64,000 nt of DNA, from positions 248,001 through 312,000 of the forward strand of contig NZ_WXEW01000007.1 in NCBI RefSeq assembly GCF_009901565.1, given 5' to 3'. Positions 24,935 through 34,977 of the stretch are shown here, piece after piece. The notes under the pieces were generated by a model. The model had not been told where the DNA came from. It did not search any database and saw only the letters and a program-made list of their open reading frames with translations. This DNA comes from Herbidospora solisilvae (lineage in GTDB: Bacteria > Actinomycetota > Actinomycetes > Streptosporangiales > Streptosporangiaceae). Every line of letters starts with the position of its first letter. Positions within the stretch are counted from its first letter, which is position 1. Made by a program: the position numbers and the translations under genes.

Positions 24935-25882
24935 ATGACACGTTTTGGTTACTTCCTCAGCTCCGAGGAGCACAGCCCGAAAGAGCTGGTCAGGCAGGCC
25001 GTGCTCGCCGAGCAGGCGGGGTTCGAGGGTCTGTGGATCTCCGACCACTTCCACCCCTGGATCGACGAGCAGGGCGAGAGCTCCTTCGTCTGGTCGGTGA
25101 TCGGCGCGCTCTCCCAGGTGGTCTCCCTGCCGGTGACGACGGCGGTGACCTGTCCGCTGGTGCGGATCCACCCGGCGATCGTGGCGCAGGCCGCGGCCAC
25201 CGCGCAGGTCCTGCTCGACGGCCGCTTCCACCTCGGGGTCGGTACGGGCGAGGCCCTCAACGAGCACATCTTCGGCGACCCGTGGCCCCCGGCCGGCGAC
25301 CGGCAGCGCATGCTGGAGGAGGCCGTGGGGATCATCCGCGAGTTGTGGGAGGGCGGCCTGGTCACCCACCACGGCGAGTTCTACGACGTCGAGAACGCGC
25401 GGCTCTACACGCTGCCCGACGAACCCCCGCCCGTCTACGTCTCGGCCTTCGGCCCCGGCTCGGCCGAGCTCGCGGGCCGGATCGGCGACGGCTTCGTGTC
25501 GGTGATGCCGGACGCCGACCTGCTGGAGGCCTACCGGAAGGCCGGGGGAGCGGGGAAGCCGGCGCAGGCCGGCCTGAAGGTCTGCTGGGGCACCGACGAG
25601 GACGACGCCCGCCGGCTGGCCCACCGTCTGTGGCCCACCGAGGGCATCGAGGGCGAGGCCAGCCAGCTGCTCCCGCTGCCGCGCCACTTCGAGCAGCTCG
25701 CCACGCTGGTCCGGCCCGACGACCTGACCCTCCCGGTCGGTCCCGATCCCGAGGTGCACATCGCGGCGATCCAGCAGTTCGTGGACGCCGGATACGACGA
25801 GATCTACATCGCCCAGATCGGGCCCGACCAGGAGGGCTTCTTCGAGTTCTACGAGTCGGCGATCCTGCCGCGGTTCCGCTGA
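24935..25882 (+). CDS. LLM-class F420-dependent oxidoreductase (FGD-like)
   Basis: 315 aa from ATG 24935, chosen over the ATG at 24917 because GGGGAG lies between them. TIM-barrel luciferase-like fold with WISDHFHPWIDEQGESSFVW, LGVGTGEALNEH and YVSAFGP. The DHFHPW segment is characteristic of F420-dependent glucose-6-phosphate dehydrogenase and its sister subfamily (TIGR03557 type). It should transfer hydride between coenzyme F420 and a sugar phosphate or other alcohol. The 3' end overlaps the opposing DUF6328 gene by 34 bp. Confidence 0.88.
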   Translation: MTRFGYFLSSEEHSPKELVRQAVLAEQAGFEGLWISDHFHPWIDEQGESSFVWSVIGALSQVVSLPVTTAVTCPLVRIHPAIVAQAAATAQVLLDGRFHLGVGTGEALNEHIFGDPWPPAGDRQRMLEEAVGIIRELWEGGLVTHHGEFYDVENARLYTLPDEPPPVYVSAFGPGSAELAGRIGDGFVSVMPDADLLEAYRKAGGAGKPAQAGLKVCWGTDEDDARRLAHRLWPTEGIEGEASQLLPLPRHFEQLATLVRPDDLTLPVGPDPEVHIAAIQQFVDAGYDEIYIAQIGPDQEGFFEFYESAILPRFR

Positions 25883-26355
25883 AGGGTCAGCAGCGGCTGC
25901 ACGAACCACAACCAGGTGCTCAGTAAGACCACTCCGGCCGCGATCAGAATGGCCGGAGTGGCGCCCAGGTAGACCTCGACGACCAGCCCGGTCGAGCAGG
26001 TCATCGACACCGCCAGGGCGATCCCCCCGACCACCGCCAGCTCGTTGGCCCGGTGGAGCATGATCTCCTTCAGGCCCGACCGGAACAGGATCCGGTTCTG
26101 CACCGCGGGGGCCAGCAGGCAGATCGAGGCCACCGCCGCCGACACCAGGGCGGCGTAGAAGAGCCACTTGCCGAACTCGTCGACCCGGCTGAACCCCGCG
26201 GAGAAGGGGAGCGTCAGCAGGAACGCGAACAGCACCTGGACCCCGGTCGACTGGACGCGCAGGCCTTGGAGGAGTTCGCTCAGCTCACGGTCGACCCGTT
26301 CCTTGGGGTTCTCCTCGGGGTTGGTCAACAGGATCCTGTGCTCTTGTTCGCTCAT
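25849..26355 (-). CDS. DUF6328 membrane protein
   Basis: 168 aa from ATG 26355. The polar start (RVDRELSELLQGLRVQSTGVQVLFAFLLTLPFS) matches DUF6328, followed by four membrane helices in total. Function is unknown. It is coupled to the upstream DUF1360 gene by a 4-bp ATGA overlap, and its 3' end lies inside the 3' end of the F420 enzyme gene on the other strand. Confidence 0.8.
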   Translation of the reverse strand: MSEQEHRILLTNPEENPKERVDRELSELLQGLRVQSTGVQVLFAFLLTLPFSAGFSRVDEFGKWLFYAALVSAAVASICLLAPAVQNRILFRSGLKEIMLHRANELAVVGGIALAVSMTCSTGLVVEVYLGATPAILIAAGVVLLSTWLWFVQPLLTLQRNRGRIADS

Positions 26356-26846
26356 TTCGCCACCTTGATCATTTTCGAGTACGCGAGCTGTAACCAGTCG
26401 GACACCGCCACCGCCGTCATCGTGGCCCCCGCCAGGCGGGTCACCCCGGGGGCGAAGACCATCCCGGCGGCGTAGCCGGTCGCGATCCACTGGGCCAGGC
26501 AGAACGGGCAGCTCAGGAGCTCACCCACGGCGTGGCGGTGGCCCTCGCCGCGGACCTCCTCCTTCAGTTCGGAGGGCCCGGAGACCCCGACGTACCGCGT
26601 GAAGGGCGCCCTGAGCGGGCTGGTGACGGTGTCCTTCGCGATCGTCCGGGACAGGCGGTGGGTGGCCACCGACATCAGGGCGAGGTCCATGGGGGCCACC
26701 CGGTCGGGGGCCTTGCGTCCGGTCAGCCTTCCGGCGGCCAGGAGGGCGGCGACGGCGGTGCCGTACACACCGAGGACCCTGGCGTAAGAAGCCAAAGGGC
26801 GCTCCTTGGAGTACGCGTCGTTGATCTCTCTGAGGGTCTCGGTCAT
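26352..26846 (-). CDS. DUF1360 membrane protein
   Basis: 164 aa from ATG 26846. DUF1360 features are LALMSVATHRLSRTIAKDTVTSPLRAPF, then HAVGELLSCPFCLAQWIATGY with its paired cysteines, and a final membrane helix. Members of the family are linked to spore-coat or envelope proteins in Bacillus; the role here is unknown. It is first gene of a two-gene operon with the DUF6328 gene and divergent from the nucleotidyltransferase-like gene 52 bp away. Confidence 0.85.
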   Translation of the reverse strand: MTETLREINDAYSKERPLASYARVLGVYGTAVAALLAAGRLTGRKAPDRVAPMDLALMSVATHRLSRTIAKDTVTSPLRAPFTRYVGVSGPSELKEEVRGEGHRHAVGELLSCPFCLAQWIATGYAAGMVFAPGVTRLAGATMTAVAVSDWLQLAYSKMIKVAK

Positions 26847-26897
26847 GGCGCGACGTATTACCCCGGATTGTTTGGGTCGAACGTTCCGGGGCAAACG

Positions 26898-27500
26898 GTG
26901 CGCGTGGGTAGTCACAGTCACGAGGTAACCGACGCCATCCTGGACACGCTGAAGCGGGCGGGGTCCGGCCTCAAGGAGGTGGGCGTGCGCTTCGCCCTGG
27001 CCGGCGGCTGCGCCGGATACGCCAGGGGAGCGGCCCCTTCTCTGCACGACGTCGACTTCGCGCTGGTCGAAGAGGACGTCCCGTTGGCGCTGAAGACGCT
27101 GGAGAACATGGGCTTCCGGACCGAACGCCCGCCCGAGGACTGGCTGGTCAAGGCCTTCGACGAAGAGGGCGTGCTGGTCGACCTGATCTTCCAGCTGGCC
27201 GACCGGCCCGTCACCCCCGAGATGATCGGGCGCGCCACGATGATCAACACCGCGGCGCTCAGCCTGCCGGTGCTGGAGGCGACCGACCTGGTGATCTCGT
27301 GGATCCTGCCGCTGTCGGAGCACAGTTGCGACTACTCGGGGCTGCTGCCGACCGTCCGGGCGATGCGGGAGCAGGTCGACTGGGACCGCGTGGCCGGGGT
27401 GGCCGAGTCCTCGCCCTACGCCTCGACGTTCCTGGTGCTGCTGGAGCGCCTCGGCGTGATCGAGAAGCCGACGCCGGTGCGGGTCGACCGCTGGCCGTAG
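26898..27500 (+). CDS. Nucleotidyltransferase-fold protein
   Basis: 200 aa from GTG 26898, with GGGG 7 bases upstream. ALAGGCAGYARGAAPSLHDVDFAL matches the GG...R...DVD core of minimal nucleotidyltransferases (as in DUF6036 or antitoxin/toxin types and aminoglycoside nucleotidyltransferases), with a further acidic strand VDLIF. No HEPN or other toxin-type partner is next to it. The substrate is unknown. A terminator hairpin follows directly. Confidence 0.72.
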   Translation: MRVGSHSHEVTDAILDTLKRAGSGLKEVGVRFALAGGCAGYARGAAPSLHDVDFALVEEDVPLALKTLENMGFRTERPPEDWLVKAFDEEGVLVDLIFQLADRPVTPEMIGRATMINTAALSLPVLEATDLVISWILPLSEHSCDYSGLLPTVRAMREQVDWDRVAGVAESSPYASTFLVLLERLGVIEKPTPVRVDRWP

Positions 27501-27506
27501 ACGCCG

Positions 27507-27553
27507 AAAACGCCCCGCCCCCTTCCGGCGCATTCCAAGGGGCGGGGCTTTTC
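27507..27553. terminator. Terminator between convergent genes
   Basis: GCCCCGCCCCCTT (27512-27524) pairs with AAGGGGCGGGGC (27537-27548) with one bulge. T-runs on both strands make it bidirectional. Confidence 0.8.
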
Positions 27554-27558
27554 GTCTT

Positions 27559-27867
27559 TCAGGAGATCCCGTAGGGGAACCGGTCGGCGTAGGCCCGCTG
27601 GGGCGGATCGTCGGCCATGATGAAGTCCGGCGCGTCGCTGATCTCCTTCTGGGTCCGGTCGACGTAGATCTTTCGTTGCGATGCGTCGACCTGCGTGATC
27701 ACGCTGGCGGGCAGCATGACCCGGTGCCCGAAGATCCACGGTCCGGTGTCGATGACGAGGTAGCCCTCGTCGATCTCGTCGCTGACGGCGTCGACGGTTC
27801 CGATCCGGCCGTCGACGGCCTCGACGTGATAGCCGATGAGGTTCACGGTGAGTCCGTTTTCGTCCAT
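27559..27867 (-). CDS. PRC-barrel domain protein
   Basis: 102 aa. A PRC-barrel core (LIGYHVEAVDGRIGTVDAVSDEID, YLVIDTGPWIFGHRVMLPASVITQVD) is followed by a short C-terminal extension. PRC-barrels are small beta-barrels found in RimM, photosynthetic reaction-centre H subunits and many stress-related actinobacterial proteins; a specific role cannot be assigned. It lies 9 bp downstream of the oxidoreductase gene and is probably in its transcription unit, so it may come under the SoxR box. Confidence 0.85.
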   Translation of the reverse strand: MDENGLTVNLIGYHVEAVDGRIGTVDAVSDEIDEGYLVIDTGPWIFGHRVMLPASVITQVDASQRKIYVDRTQKEISDAPDFIMADDPPQRAYADRFPYGIS

Positions 27868-27876
27868 CGGCCTCCC

Positions 27877-28767
27877 CTACCCGACAATCAGCACGACCTT
27901 CCCCCGTCCGTGCCCCGATTCCACGTCGGCGTGCGCCTTCCCGGCCTCCTCCAGCGGGTACTGCGCCCTGACGGTCACCCGCAACTCTCCTTTGGCGACC
28001 AGGTCGAGCAGCTCGGCGAGCCGGTCGCGGTTCCGGTCGCTGCCGATCCACCGGCAGCCGAGCTCCTTCGCGAGGTCCCAGTCGACGATCGAGCCGATCC
28101 GCGACCGGTCGCCGACGAGCCGCACGGCGGTGTGCAGGTTCCCGTGCCCGGCCGCGTCGAGCACCGCGTCGAAGGGCCCGGCCTCCTTGAGCCGGTCGAG
28201 CTCGCCGTCGCCGTACACGACCGGGACCGCCCCGAGGCTTCGCACGTGGTCCTGGTTGGCGGCGCTCGCCGTACCGACGACCCGCACGCCCTTCCGTACG
28301 GCGAGCTGCGTGATCATGGTCCCGACCCCGCCCGCCGCGCCGTGCACGAGCAGCGTCTCGCCCTCCCGAAGGCCCAGGCGCTCCAGCGCCGTGTGGGCCG
28401 TCTGGCCCGACGCCGACAACGCCCCGGCCGCCGCCCAGCCGACCCCCTCGGGTTTCGGCACGACCTGCGTCTCCGGGACCACCACGTATTCGGCGTAGCA
28501 CCGCATCACCCGGAACCCGACGACCTCCTCGCCCGTGCCCTCGACGACCCCGGAGAACTCGTTGCCGGGGACGACCGGGAACTGCGCCGAGGGCGCTCCC
28601 GGCGGCAGCCACCCCGAGCGCACCGCCACGTCGGCCGGCTGCACCCCGGCCGCCCGCACCCGGACCAGCACCTCGCCCGGCCCCGGCTCCGGCCGGGGCA
28701 CCTCCACGATCCGAAGCCGGTCCGCCGCCCCGAACTCGGCCACTCCGGCCGCCCGCATGATTGCCAT
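27877..28767 (-). CDS. Quinone oxidoreductase / MDR-family alcohol dehydrogenase, probable SoxR target
   Basis: 296 aa from ATG 28767 (ATG 28758 also possible). Medium-chain dehydrogenase of the zinc-free quinone-reductase branch: PVVPGNEFSGVVEG, ASGQTAHTALERLGL and nucleotide-binding HGAAGGVGTMITQLA. It likely reduces quinones or enals with NADPH. It is divergent from soxR, and the SoxR-type box at 28785-28798 lies directly before its start. In Streptomyces coelicolor a related dehydrogenase is a known SoxR regulon member, so redox-active compounds are expected to induce this gene. Confidence 0.88.
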   Translation of the reverse strand: MAIMRAAGVAEFGAADRLRIVEVPRPEPGPGEVLVRVRAAGVQPADVAVRSGWLPPGAPSAQFPVVPGNEFSGVVEGTGEEVVGFRVMRCYAEYVVVPETQVVPKPEGVGWAAAGALSASGQTAHTALERLGLREGETLLVHGAAGGVGTMITQLAVRKGVRVVGTASAANQDHVRSLGAVPVVYGDGELDRLKEAGPFDAVLDAAGHGNLHTAVRLVGDRSRIGSIVDWDLAKELGCRWIGSDRNRDRLAELLDLVAKGELRVTVRAQYPLEEAGKAHADVESGHGRGKVVLIVG

Positions 28768-28784
28768 GGGTAGAGTCCACTTCA

Positions 28785-28798
28785 TCAAGCGCACTTGA
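28785..28798. promoter_or_regulatory. SoxR-type operator
   Basis: TCAAGCGCACTTGA: perfect TCAAG/CTTGA half-sites with a 4-base centre, matching the core of the SoxR consensus (TCAAG-N4-CTTGA). It lies between soxR and the quinone oxidoreductase gene. Confidence 0.85.
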
Positions 28799-28818
28799 CG
28801 TCAACGGGGGGACGAAGG

Positions 28819-29262
28819 GTGATCGATCCCGACGCGGTCTGGCTGAGGCCCGGCCAGGTCGCCGAACGCGCCGGCGTGGCCGTCTCGGCCCTCCACTACT
28901 ACGAGAGCCTCGGCCTCATCCAGAGCCGCCGCACCGCCGGCAACCGGCGCGAATACCGCCGCGACGTGCTGCGGGTGATCGCCTTCATCCGGGTGGCCCA
29001 GCGGGTCGGCGTCTCCCTGGAGCGCATCAAGGAGGCCCTCGACCGCCTCCCGGCCGACGGCGTGCCCGGCAAACGCGACTGGGCCCGCATCAGCCGCGAA
29101 TGGCATGACGACCTGACCCGGCGCATCGAGGAGCTGACGGCGCTGCGCGACAACTTCTCCAACTGCATCGGCTGCGGTTGCCTGTCACTGGTGTCGTGCC
29201 CCTACTCCAACCCCGGCGACGTCCTGGGCCGGAAAGGTCCTGGTCTGCACCGTTTCCCGTAA
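28819..29262 (+). CDS. soxR: Redox-sensitive transcriptional activator SoxR
   Basis: 147 aa from GTG 28819, with a G-rich ribosome site at 28806. MerR-type helix-turn-helix (WLRPGQVAERAGVAVSALHYYESLGLI), dimerisation helix, then the [2Fe-2S] cluster motif Cys116-x2-Cys119-x-Cys121-x5-Cys127 in CIGCGCLSLVSC, spaced exactly as in E. coli SoxR. In actinobacteria SoxR responds to redox-active secondary metabolites rather than superoxide and activates a few enzymes and exporters. The SoxR box lies between it and the divergent quinone oxidoreductase gene. Confidence 0.96.
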   Translation: MIDPDAVWLRPGQVAERAGVAVSALHYYESLGLIQSRRTAGNRREYRRDVLRVIAFIRVAQRVGVSLERIKEALDRLPADGVPGKRDWARISREWHDDLTRRIEELTALRDNFSNCIGCGCLSLVSCPYSNPGDVLGRKGPGLHRFP

Positions 29263-29331
29263 AGGCTCGGCCCCGTCGGCGTCGCGGCCGGGCCGGCGGG
29301 CCATGACTACGGGTGGGGAAAGGAGCCTCGT

Positions 29332-30555
<1,224 letters not shown>

Positions 30556-30983
30556 GGTCGCGGCCAGATAGATGTGGTCGCCGGAACCCCAGGTCAGCGC
30601 GAGGATGAACTTGTCGGGCTCGGTGATGCCGCTGAGGTCGGGGTTGCCGGGGTCGGCGTTCTTGGCGATGACCTGGAAACCCTGCTCCTTCCAGTAGTCG
30701 GCGACCTGGCGGGAGACCACCATGTGCTGGTTGCGGTCGACGCCGCGCAGCCAGTAGGCCCGGCTGACCACGATCTTCTGCAGCGACTCGCTCTTGTCGA
30801 GGCAGGCCGTCGGGGTGACCGACACCGGGATGAGTTCGAGCTGGGGCTGCGGCGTCAGCGCCCCGGCCGTGTCGCGGACCAGCTTCTCCACCCGGTCGGT
30901 CGCCCGGATCTGGGTCAGTTCGTCGTCGTCCGACATGCCACATCCCGTGAGGGTGAGAAGGAACCAGAACACGAGCGCGGTCT

Positions 30984-32411
30984 TCATCGGGGCCCCGATC
31001 CGTTGACGATGGTGGCCACGTCGCGGAGGGCGGCCGACTCGGGCCGCCAGTCACCGTCGCCCTGGTCGAGGAGGATCACGTCGTCGGCCAGCCCGGCCCA
31101 CCCGGCCAGGGCCCGGTGGACGGTCAGCGCGCCGTCGCCGTGCCCGATCAGCACGCTCCTGGCCGTCGCCGACGGCGTGTGGGCGGCCCGCAGGCCCAGA
31201 CAGAAGGCGGTCAGCGCCTGTCCGCCCAGGGCGGCGTTGCGGTCGGGGGTGAAGGCGCCGAAGTCGACCAGCGGGGTGTCGTAGCCGTCCCAGGTGACGC
31301 AGGCCACCGGGGTGCCCGCCATCCTCGAGGCCTGCCGCCACAACAACTGGGCGCGGGTGACGCTGGTCGTCGCGCCGGCGAGGCCGGTGTTCAGGCCGTG
31401 GACGAAGATCACGGTGGTCTGCGCGGTGTCGGGGTCGCCCCACGAGACGGTGAGCCGTCCCTGGCCGGAGACGTCGAAGCCGAGCAGCATCGGGTCGGGG
31501 TAGCCGGGCACCGGGGCGGTCACCGACTTGATCGTCTCCAGGCGTTTGAGCTGGATGTTCACCCGGTCCCAGCTGCGCGGCAGGTCGCGGTCGGACTGCC
31601 ACATCACCGACGCGCCGAGCCGGTGGAGGTCGTGGGTGAGCAGGCCGTGCTCGACCCGGAGGAACTCCCGGTTGGCGGAGTCGCGCACCACCGCCGGCAG
31701 GCCGTGCAGGCCGCCGAAGGCGGGCAGGCCCAGGGAGGTCGCCTGGACCCCCGGATGTTGCAGCGTCCACCAGGCGCCGACCCGGGCCCCGAGACCGGGG
31801 GAGGCGCAGCGGTGCTGGAGGCCCAGCAGGGCGTCGACGGCCGCCGGGTCGCCGGCGGTGACCCGCGTGAGCAGGGGTTCGGCGCCGGCCTCGTCGCCGG
31901 CGTGGGCGCCGAACACGCCGTAGGCGGCCAGGGCGGCGGGCAGGGTCTCGCCGGGGGGCAGCTCGACAAGCCGGGCGCGGATGTCCCTGGCCTGTTCGCC
32001 CGACCAGAACGCGATGTCGGCGATGACCCGGGCCGGGCGGTCGGACATCCCGGCCGCCGACAGCTCCTGTGACAGGAACACGGCCATCTTTTCCAGATTT
32101 CGGGAGGCGGCGCACAATTCACCGGCGAGGGTCGGCAGCACATTCCGGGAGAAACCCGCGAACGCGCCCCTCGGGCGGGGGAGTCGGGGTATTCCGGCCG
32201 CGAGTTCGGGCGTACCGGAAAAAAGGGAAATCGATTCGGAGAGGGCCCCGTGGAGGGTGGTGCGCTGCTCGGTGAGCAGGTCGGCGAATGCCGAGGCGCC
32301 ACCGCCGGTCCAGGCGATGGCGTGCACCAGGCGGGTCGCCTGATCGAGTGCCGTGTGGTGCTCGGCGGCGATGGCGGTGACCCGTTCGAGGGAGGCAGTC
32401 TGGTCCACCAT
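30984..32411 (-). CDS. DUF1023 alpha/beta-hydrolase-fold protein lacking the nucleophile Ser
   Basis: 475 aa. The N-terminal half is helical (WXG-like segment, QTASLERVTAIAAEHHTALDQA). The C-terminal half has the DUF1023 alpha/beta hydrolase fold: DPDTAQTTVIFVHGLNTGL, WRQASRMAGTPVACVTWDGYD. The nucleophile elbow normally reads GHSYG; here it is G423-H-G-D-G427, so the catalytic Ser is absent. DUF1023 proteins often pair with small lipoproteins in actinobacteria, as here. A binding or scaffold role is more likely than hydrolysis. Confidence 0.82.
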   Translation of the reverse strand: MVDQTASLERVTAIAAEHHTALDQATRLVHAIAWTGGGASAFADLLTEQRTTLHGALSESISLFSGTPELAAGIPRLPRPRGAFAGFSRNVLPTLAGELCAASRNLEKMAVFLSQELSAAGMSDRPARVIADIAFWSGEQARDIRARLVELPPGETLPAALAAYGVFGAHAGDEAGAEPLLTRVTAGDPAAVDALLGLQHRCASPGLGARVGAWWTLQHPGVQATSLGLPAFGGLHGLPAVVRDSANREFLRVEHGLLTHDLHRLGASVMWQSDRDLPRSWDRVNIQLKRLETIKSVTAPVPGYPDPMLLGFDVSGQGRLTVSWGDPDTAQTTVIFVHGLNTGLAGATTSVTRAQLLWRQASRMAGTPVACVTWDGYDTPLVDFGAFTPDRNAALGGQALTAFCLGLRAAHTPSATARSVLIGHGDGALTVHRALAGWAGLADDVILLDQGDGDWRPESAALRDVATIVNGSGPR

Positions 32412-32521
32412 GACCGAGACAGGATCGCAGTCCGCTTTGCTCCTGGTCAGGCGCTTGTCGCTTCACCCACATTCATCCGAATAATCCGCGCTAAGATCGT
32501 CGCTTTGCGCCCAGAAAACGG

Positions 32522-33304
32522 ATGAATGACATGTCGAAATCGTTGGTTGCGGCAATTGTCGGCATTTATGGCGTAGTGCTGGCCTACTTCGCGATCACCG
32601 GCGAGGTGCGGGCGTTGCACGCCGTGGCGACCATGAACGGCGGGTGGGACGAGGACGCCGGCGGGTGGGCGCTGATCCCCGGCCTCGTCGTGATCGGCGC
32701 GCTGCACGGCTGCCTGCTCTGGGCCCTGCTGCGCATGCCGCCGCTCACCGTGCACCGGGGGCTGCGCCAGGCCCTCATCGCGCTGGCACTGTGCGACACC
32801 CTGCTGTGGACGGTGCTGGCGGAGCTGCCCGACCTCCTGTCCACGCTGATCCCGATCGCCTTGATCGTCGCCGTGGTGGTCCTGCTGCCCGGCGTGTTCG
32901 GGGAGCTGCCCTGGCAGGTGCGGATCGTGCTGGTGATCCTGGGACTGATCGGCTGGCTGCTGAGCCCGCCGCTCACGACCATCCTGGTCGTCTGGTGGGG
33001 GCTGGTCCTGACGCTCCAGTTCTTCGACGGGCGGTGGAGCCTCGCCACCCTGGCGGCCGGGCTGCTCGCCGCCGCGACCACGCTGCTGGGGCAGATCGTG
33101 CCGATGCCGCCCGGGATCCTCGTCGACGGCGACCCCGACTGGGCGGCCTACGAGGTCCTGCTCGACGCCACGCTGGTGGCCGACGCGCTCTGGATGGTGC
33201 TCACCGCCCGTGAGCTGACGACGGTCTCCCCACTGCTGCCGGTGGTGACTCCGCATAGAAGTCGATCACTCGCACCTCGGCCGTTCTCCCGAGTGGCCGG
33301 GTGA
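32522..33304 (+). CDS. Polytopic membrane protein of unknown function
   Basis: 260 aa with about seven membrane helices (LVAAIVGIYGVVLAYFAI, WALIPGLVVIGALHGCLLWALL, ALIALALCDTLLWTVLAEL, IPIALIVAVVVLLPGVF, IVLVILGLIGWLLSPPLT, TILVVWWGLVLTL, LAAGLLAAATTLLGQIV). No catalytic motif is visible. It is divergent from the DUF1023 gene, and its last 104 bp overlap the opposing membrane-protein gene, unusual for two real genes. The start could be ATG 32531. Confidence 0.65.
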   Translation: MNDMSKSLVAAIVGIYGVVLAYFAITGEVRALHAVATMNGGWDEDAGGWALIPGLVVIGALHGCLLWALLRMPPLTVHRGLRQALIALALCDTLLWTVLAELPDLLSTLIPIALIVAVVVLLPGVFGELPWQVRIVLVILGLIGWLLSPPLTTILVVWWGLVLTLQFFDGRWSLATLAAGLLAAATTLLGQIVPMPPGILVDGDPDWAAYEVLLDATLVADALWMVLTARELTTVSPLLPVVTPHRSRSLAPRPFSRVAG

Positions 33305-33785
33305 CCGTGATCGGCTCGCGCAGGGTGACGCGGGTGTTGGTCTGCGACCCGACCGGCACGATCAGCCGTTCGCCGTCGACCTTCAGCGACGACTCGTAGC
33401 CGCGGACCGTGCCGGTGCCCTCGATGAGTTCGACCGGCACCCGCACGTCGAGGTAGTGGCCCAGCCGGACGCGCAGCTCGGCGCCGGTCACCACATGGGG
33501 CCTGACCACGCCCGACGCGATCATGCCGGCCACCATGACCGACCCGTAGACGCCCAGGGCCAGCAGCGGGACTCGCACCGCCTCGGGCACGCCGAGCCCG
33601 CGCAGCAGCAGCTCCACGCCGACGGTCTCGACGACCTGGACGACGAGGAAGACCGTGAGGAGCGGGTTCTGCGCCTTCGCGTAGGGCACCGCCACCGCCC
33701 CGGCCGGCACGTCGGGCCGCCGCAGCAACCACCGGCCGACCGACACGAGCCCGTCGACCTCGAACCGCAACAGTCGCACGATCAT
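33201..33785 (-). CDS. Membrane protein coupled to a MerR regulator
   Basis: 194 aa. Two or three N-terminal membrane helices (NPLLTVFLVVQVVETVGVELLL, LLALGVYGSVMVAGMIASGVV) are followed by a soluble beta-rich domain (VRLGHYLDVRVPVELIEG, LIVPVGSQTNTRVTL). No family is recognised. The start overlaps the stop of the MerR gene by 4 bp, so the two are translationally coupled and this is probably the regulator's effector or target. Confidence 0.7.
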   Translation of the reverse strand: MIVRLLRFEVDGLVSVGRWLLRRPDVPAGAVAVPYAKAQNPLLTVFLVVQVVETVGVELLLRGLGVPEAVRVPLLALGVYGSVMVAGMIASGVVRPHVVTGAELRVRLGHYLDVRVPVELIEGTGTVRGYESSLKVDGERLIVPVGSQTNTRVTLREPITVTRPLGRTAEVRVIDFYAESPPAAVGRPSSAHGR

Positions 33786-34483
33786 CGGTTCCGCTCCCTC
33801 GCCATCGCCATGACCTGGTGGAAGACCGCCGCCTGGGCGGGGAGGATCTCGACTCCGAGCTCGCCGAGCCAGCGTTCCCCGCTCTCCTCGCCGAGCCCGC
33901 CCAGCATCGACGCGGGCAGGGCACGCAGCAGGTCGGCGGCCAGCGCGGCCACCCGGGGGTCGTCGGGCGCGGCGTCGTGGAGGGCGTCGAGACGGGCGTA
34001 GAGGTCGGCCGCGCCCTCGACCATGGGACCCAGTTCGGCCAGCACCTCGGGCGGGAGCAGCGACATCATCTCCCGGTCGAACTTGGCGAAGCCCTCGCCG
34101 GGCAGCGCGCGCAGCACGTCGGCCATCTCCGGAGAGACCACCGCGTCGGCGCTCAGATCACCCTCGATCGCCAGCAACCTGGACAGGCGCGCTCGTTTCG
34201 CCGCGATGGCCTGCTGCTCGCGGGCCAGGTCGGCGTCGAGCTCCAGCAGCACCTCGCGCAGCTCCCGGCCCTCGTCGTCGGCCAGCACGTCGCGGATCTC
34301 GTCGAGCGACAGGCCGAGCTCGGCCAGCCGCCGGATGCGGGCCAGCACGACCGCGTCGCGCAGGCGGTAGTCGCGGTAGCCGTTGGCCCGCCGGGTGGGC
34401 TCGGCCAGCAGGCCCGTGTGGTGGTAGTGCCGGATGGTCCGGGTGGAGACCCCGGCGATCTCGGCGAGTTCCCCGATCCGCAT
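33782..34483 (-). CDS. MerR-family transcriptional regulator
   Basis: 233 aa. The N-terminal winged helix is IGELAEIAGVSTRTIRHYHHTGLL and the family motif RRLAELGLSLDEIRDVL follows. The long C-terminal effector domain has no cysteine pair, so it is not a metal or SoxR-type sensor; length and form resemble TipA-like or multidrug MerR proteins. It is coupled to the membrane protein gene downstream. Confidence 0.88.
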   Translation of the reverse strand: MRIGELAEIAGVSTRTIRHYHHTGLLAEPTRRANGYRDYRLRDAVVLARIRRLAELGLSLDEIRDVLADDEGRELREVLLELDADLAREQQAIAAKRARLSRLLAIEGDLSADAVVSPEMADVLRALPGEGFAKFDREMMSLLPPEVLAELGPMVEGAADLYARLDALHDAAPDDPRVAALAADLLRALPASMLGGLGEESGERWLGELGVEILPAQAAVFHQVMAMARERNR

Positions 34484-34506
34484 GCCTCCGATTAGAAACG
34501 TTGCCG

Positions 34507-34977
34507 CTACGTCATGGTCAACAGCGGCGTGATCGCGGTCGTCGCCGAGTGCTGGAAGACGACCAGGGTCCGGAAGCCGACCACCTCCTTGCGCTTGGCC
34601 AGGTGGTCGATGAGGAAGCCGTGCAGGCGCTCGTTGTCCTGGACGGCCACCCGGATCAGGAAGTCGTCGCCGCCCGCCACGACCAGCACCTCCAGCACCT
34701 CGGGCCGGGACGAGGCGAAGTCGTGGAAGCTGTTGATGACGGTCCGGCTCGACGGCCTGACCTGCGCCGCCACGATCGCCTGCACGCTCCGGCCGATCTT
34801 CGACAGGTCGAGCCGGGCGTGGTAGCCGGTGATGACGCCGCGCTCGTGGAGGCCGCGGACCCGCTCCAGGCAGGTCGAGGCGGCGATGCCGACCCGCCGG
34901 GCCAGTTCCCGGTTCGACTGCCGTGCGTCGAGCTGCAATTGGGCGATGATCGCCGAATCTATGTCGTCCAAATCCAT
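34507..34977 (-). CDS. Lrp/AsnC-family transcriptional regulator
   Basis: 156 aa from ATG 34977; the frame starts at 35001. N-terminal helix-turn-helix (LDDIDSAIIAQLQLDARQSNRELARRVGI) and C-terminal RAM ligand-binding domain (VLEVLVVAGGDDFLIRVAV). Such regulators bind amino acids and control adjacent metabolism or transport. The divergent partner is a DUF2000 gene 105 bp away, the most likely target. Confidence 0.9.
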   Translation of the reverse strand: MDLDDIDSAIIAQLQLDARQSNRELARRVGIAASTCLERVRGLHERGVITGYHARLDLSKIGRSVQAIVAAQVRPSSRTVINSFHDFASSRPEVLEVLVVAGGDDFLIRVAVQDNERLHGFLIDHLAKRKEVVGFRTLVVFQHSATTAITPLLTMT

